Positions 13,199 to 14,499 of a DNA stretch of 14,499 nucleotides are shown here, piece after piece. The stretch covers positions 1 to 14,499 of the forward strand of contig JADFYA010000046.1 in NCBI GenBank assembly GCA_015233285.1, written 5' to 3'. The position numbers and the translations under genes were made by a program. How positions within the stretch are numbered: position 1 is the first letter of the stretch; every line of letters begins with the position of its first letter. Origin of the DNA: Deltaproteobacteria bacterium (lineage in GTDB: Bacteria; Desulfobacterota; JADFXK01). The notes under the pieces are model-generated. The model did not search any database, was not told the origin of the DNA, and saw only the letters and a program-made list of their open reading frames with translations.

Positions 13199-14151
13199 CT
13201 AATGACCCGGTCGGCCACGGAAATCATTGTTTCCGGAATGGCCAGGTTCAATTGCCCGGCCTTGGGGAGATTGATTCCAATCATATATCTAAACGGTATT
13301 TGTGGACGTATTTCATTTATGTTGCGCCGCCTCAGGATAATATCCGCGGCCATCTTGGCCGTTTCCGCGCCCATGGCCGTGTCATTGGGAGAGAGGGTGG
13401 CCAGGGCGCCCTTCTCTAATTGAGAGATGTTTGTCCCGATGAAACGTGTGCCGGGATACTTCTCGGAGAGTTCCTTTTGATGTCGGTATAGTCCGTACCA
13501 TCCGAGAACCGCCCGGCCCTGTTTGAGATATTTGGACGGGATAACTAATTGGTCGCTCAATTCAGCATAATGCACCACAAATTGTTTGGAGATACTCTTC
13601 TCTAAAAAGGAACGGTAAGCCATATCGGCAGGATAGGGAAAACAAAGAAATACCACCTCCGAGACGGATGGTAATAACTCATGAATAAACTTGAAAAGCA
13701 TTTGAGGTGGGATGGTGTAGGAAATCCCGGTAACGTGATTTTTGGGAGGGGCCTCCATGGACTCCAGAAGTCCCGCCCCCACCGGGTCGGTCATTCCGGC
13801 GAACAGTAAAGGGATTTGGCCGTCATTCATGGATCTGGCCATAAACAGGCCGGCGTCCGTACCGAACGAGACGATCAGGTCAATTTTGGTCTCATTAAGT
13901 TTCCTCAGAATCTCTTTGTCTATTTTCTCATTTTCTATCCGGGGCAAGACTACCCTGAGGTAGGAGACGTTCTTCTCTTCGATCAGACCCTGGTGGACCA
14001 TTCCCTCCTTGAAACCACTCTCCATGGACGATATGTAGTAGGAAGTCTCGCTCAGGACCAGGGCTATCCGGCATCCCGCCTGCCCCGCCTGGACGGAGGA
14101 CGCTCCGGTCAGGAGCAGTAAGGACAAAAGTAGAACATACCTGGTCTTCAT
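13195..14151 (-). CDS. Periplasmic ABC-type substrate-binding protein (PF04392-like)
   Basis: About 318 aa with a Sec signal peptide (MKTRYVLLLSLLLLTG, cleavage probably after SVQA). Family features are SGFKEGM near the N-terminus, the segment LIVSFGTDAGLFMA, PLLFAGMTDPVGAGLL, VTGISYTIPPQMLFKFI, and the C-terminal RYMIGINLPKAGQLNLAIPETMISVAD. Members bind small molecules (aromatic amino acids in some characterised cases); the ligand here is not predictable. Two adjacent ATGs occur. I take the one at 14151, seven bases after AGGAG; 14154 is possible. A TTG start at 14169 would overlap the upstream frame and is less likely. The ribosome site overlaps the TAG stop of the upstream paralog. No ABC permease or ATPase lies nearby, whereas a histidine kinase gene overlaps its stop, so a sensory rather than a transport role is likely. 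Confidence 0.88.
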   Translation of the reverse strand: MKTRYVLLLSLLLLTGASSVQAGQAGCRIALVLSETSYYISSMESGFKEGMVHQGLIEEKNVSYLRVVLPRIENEKIDKEILRKLNETKIDLIVSFGTDAGLFMARSMNDGQIPLLFAGMTDPVGAGLLESMEAPPKNHVTGISYTIPPQMLFKFIHELLPSVSEVVFLCFPYPADMAYRSFLEKSISKQFVVHYAELSDQLVIPSKYLKQGRAVLGWYGLYRHQKELSEKYPGTRFIGTNISQLEKGALATLSPNDTAMGAETAKMAADIILRRRNINEIRPQIPFRYMIGINLPKAGQLNLAIPETMISVADRVIR

Positions 14152-14161
14152 CATTAGACTC

Positions 14162-14499
14162 CTAGTCAACCCTTTCGTCAGCCAACTCCAATATTCCCTT
14201 AGGTATTTTTATCTTTAGAGCCTTTGCCTGTTTGAGGTTGAAGCAAATGCCGTATTCACGAGGGTGTTCCGGCGGAATCTTTCCCGGACTGATGCGTTCC
14301 CACAAGATACTGACGGCCATTTCTCCACCTTGAGCCCCCAGTTCCGGGAGCTTGGGGTAGACCGACACGACCGACCCTTCACGGCATTCTTCCGCAGTAG
14401 CGCCCACGAAAGTAACCTCAGGGTATTTGGCCGCCCAGTGATAGAGATGGACGGAATACCACCCAAAATAAATATCGGCCTACTTCAATTCTTCCGGCG
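14162..14499 (-). pseudogene. C-terminal part of a second substrate-binding protein, interrupted by an in-frame TAG
   Basis: The frame enters from the right window edge and ends at TAG 14164-14162. It reads as the C-terminal third of a PF04392-type binding protein: IYFGWYSVHLYHW, AKYPEVTFVG, GEMAVSILWERISPGKIPPE and GICFNLKQAKALKIKIP. This parallels the intact downstream paralog (VLGWYGLY, EKYPGTRFIG, GAETAKMAADIIL, IGINLPKAGQLNLAIP). A TAG codon at 14482-14480 interrupts the frame between PEELK and ADIYFGWY. No frameshift is involved, and the paralog has CAG (Gln) at the matching place. So either this is a young pseudogene, or the amber codon is read through, or there is a base-call error. 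An internal GTG at 14407 could restart translation but would give only a fragment. The start of the gene lies outside the window. Confidence 0.65.

Noticed and set aside
14162..14407. Stand-alone 81-codon gene starting at GTG 14407
   Set aside because: The homology to the neighbouring binding protein continues upstream of GTG to the window edge, so this is part of a longer interrupted gene rather than a small gene.
1..14499. CRISPR arrays, tRNA genes, insertion sequences, prophage or plasmid origin
   Set aside because: No regularly spaced direct repeats, tRNA-like cloverleaf, transposase, integrase or replication gene was seen on either strand.

Overview
The window reads as chromosomal DNA from a Gram-negative bacterium, most likely a member of the Desulfobacterota (former Deltaproteobacteria). 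The evidence is moderate GC content, a type-A RNase P RNA, a periplasmic/lipoprotein M16 protease, a 7TMR-DISM diguanylate cyclase, a DUF3795-type cysteine-rich protein, a clostridial/delta-type flavin oxidoreductase and a PF04392-type substrate-binding protein next to histidine kinases. The lineage is inferred from gene content only. Every gene I can support lies on the minus strand, so the order of transcription runs from high to low coordinates.

Right part (14499 to 9361): a compact signalling operon. It begins with the C-terminal part of a PF04392-type substrate-binding protein that carries an in-frame amber codon. A second, intact substrate-binding protein follows, then a membrane histidine kinase with a periplasmic sensor region, then a soluble hybrid kinase (REC-PAS-HisKA-HATPase-REC). 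The last three reading frames overlap (ATGA and ATGCCTGA junctions). No transporter permease or ATPase and no DNA-binding output domain is visible, so the likely role is ligand sensing by a periplasmic binding protein feeding a phosphorelay.

Middle (9360 to 7812): a protein-kinase-fold protein, apparently starting at a CTG codon behind a strong Shine-Dalgarno, followed by a weak terminator and a 65-residue ribbon-helix-helix antitoxin-like protein without a toxin partner. Then (7811 to 4454) come a fused two-half M16 peptidase lipoprotein and a DUF3795 protein with an added C-terminal zinc ribbon.

Left part (4380 to 1): a single-domain NADH:flavin oxidoreductase with an unusual active-site motif and a C-terminal four-cysteine cluster; the RNase P RNA gene with an extended terminal helix and its own terminator; then two tandem paralogous 7TMR-DISM proteins, the first complete (7TM-GAF-GGDEF) and the second cut by the window edge after about 75 codons.

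The strongest second-look items are the tandem paralog pairs at both ends of the window, the amber codon in the substrate-binding protein, the binding-protein/two-kinase operon, the CTG-started kinase-like protein, and the altered active site of the flavin oxidoreductase. I see no CRISPR array, tRNA, insertion sequence or phage gene.
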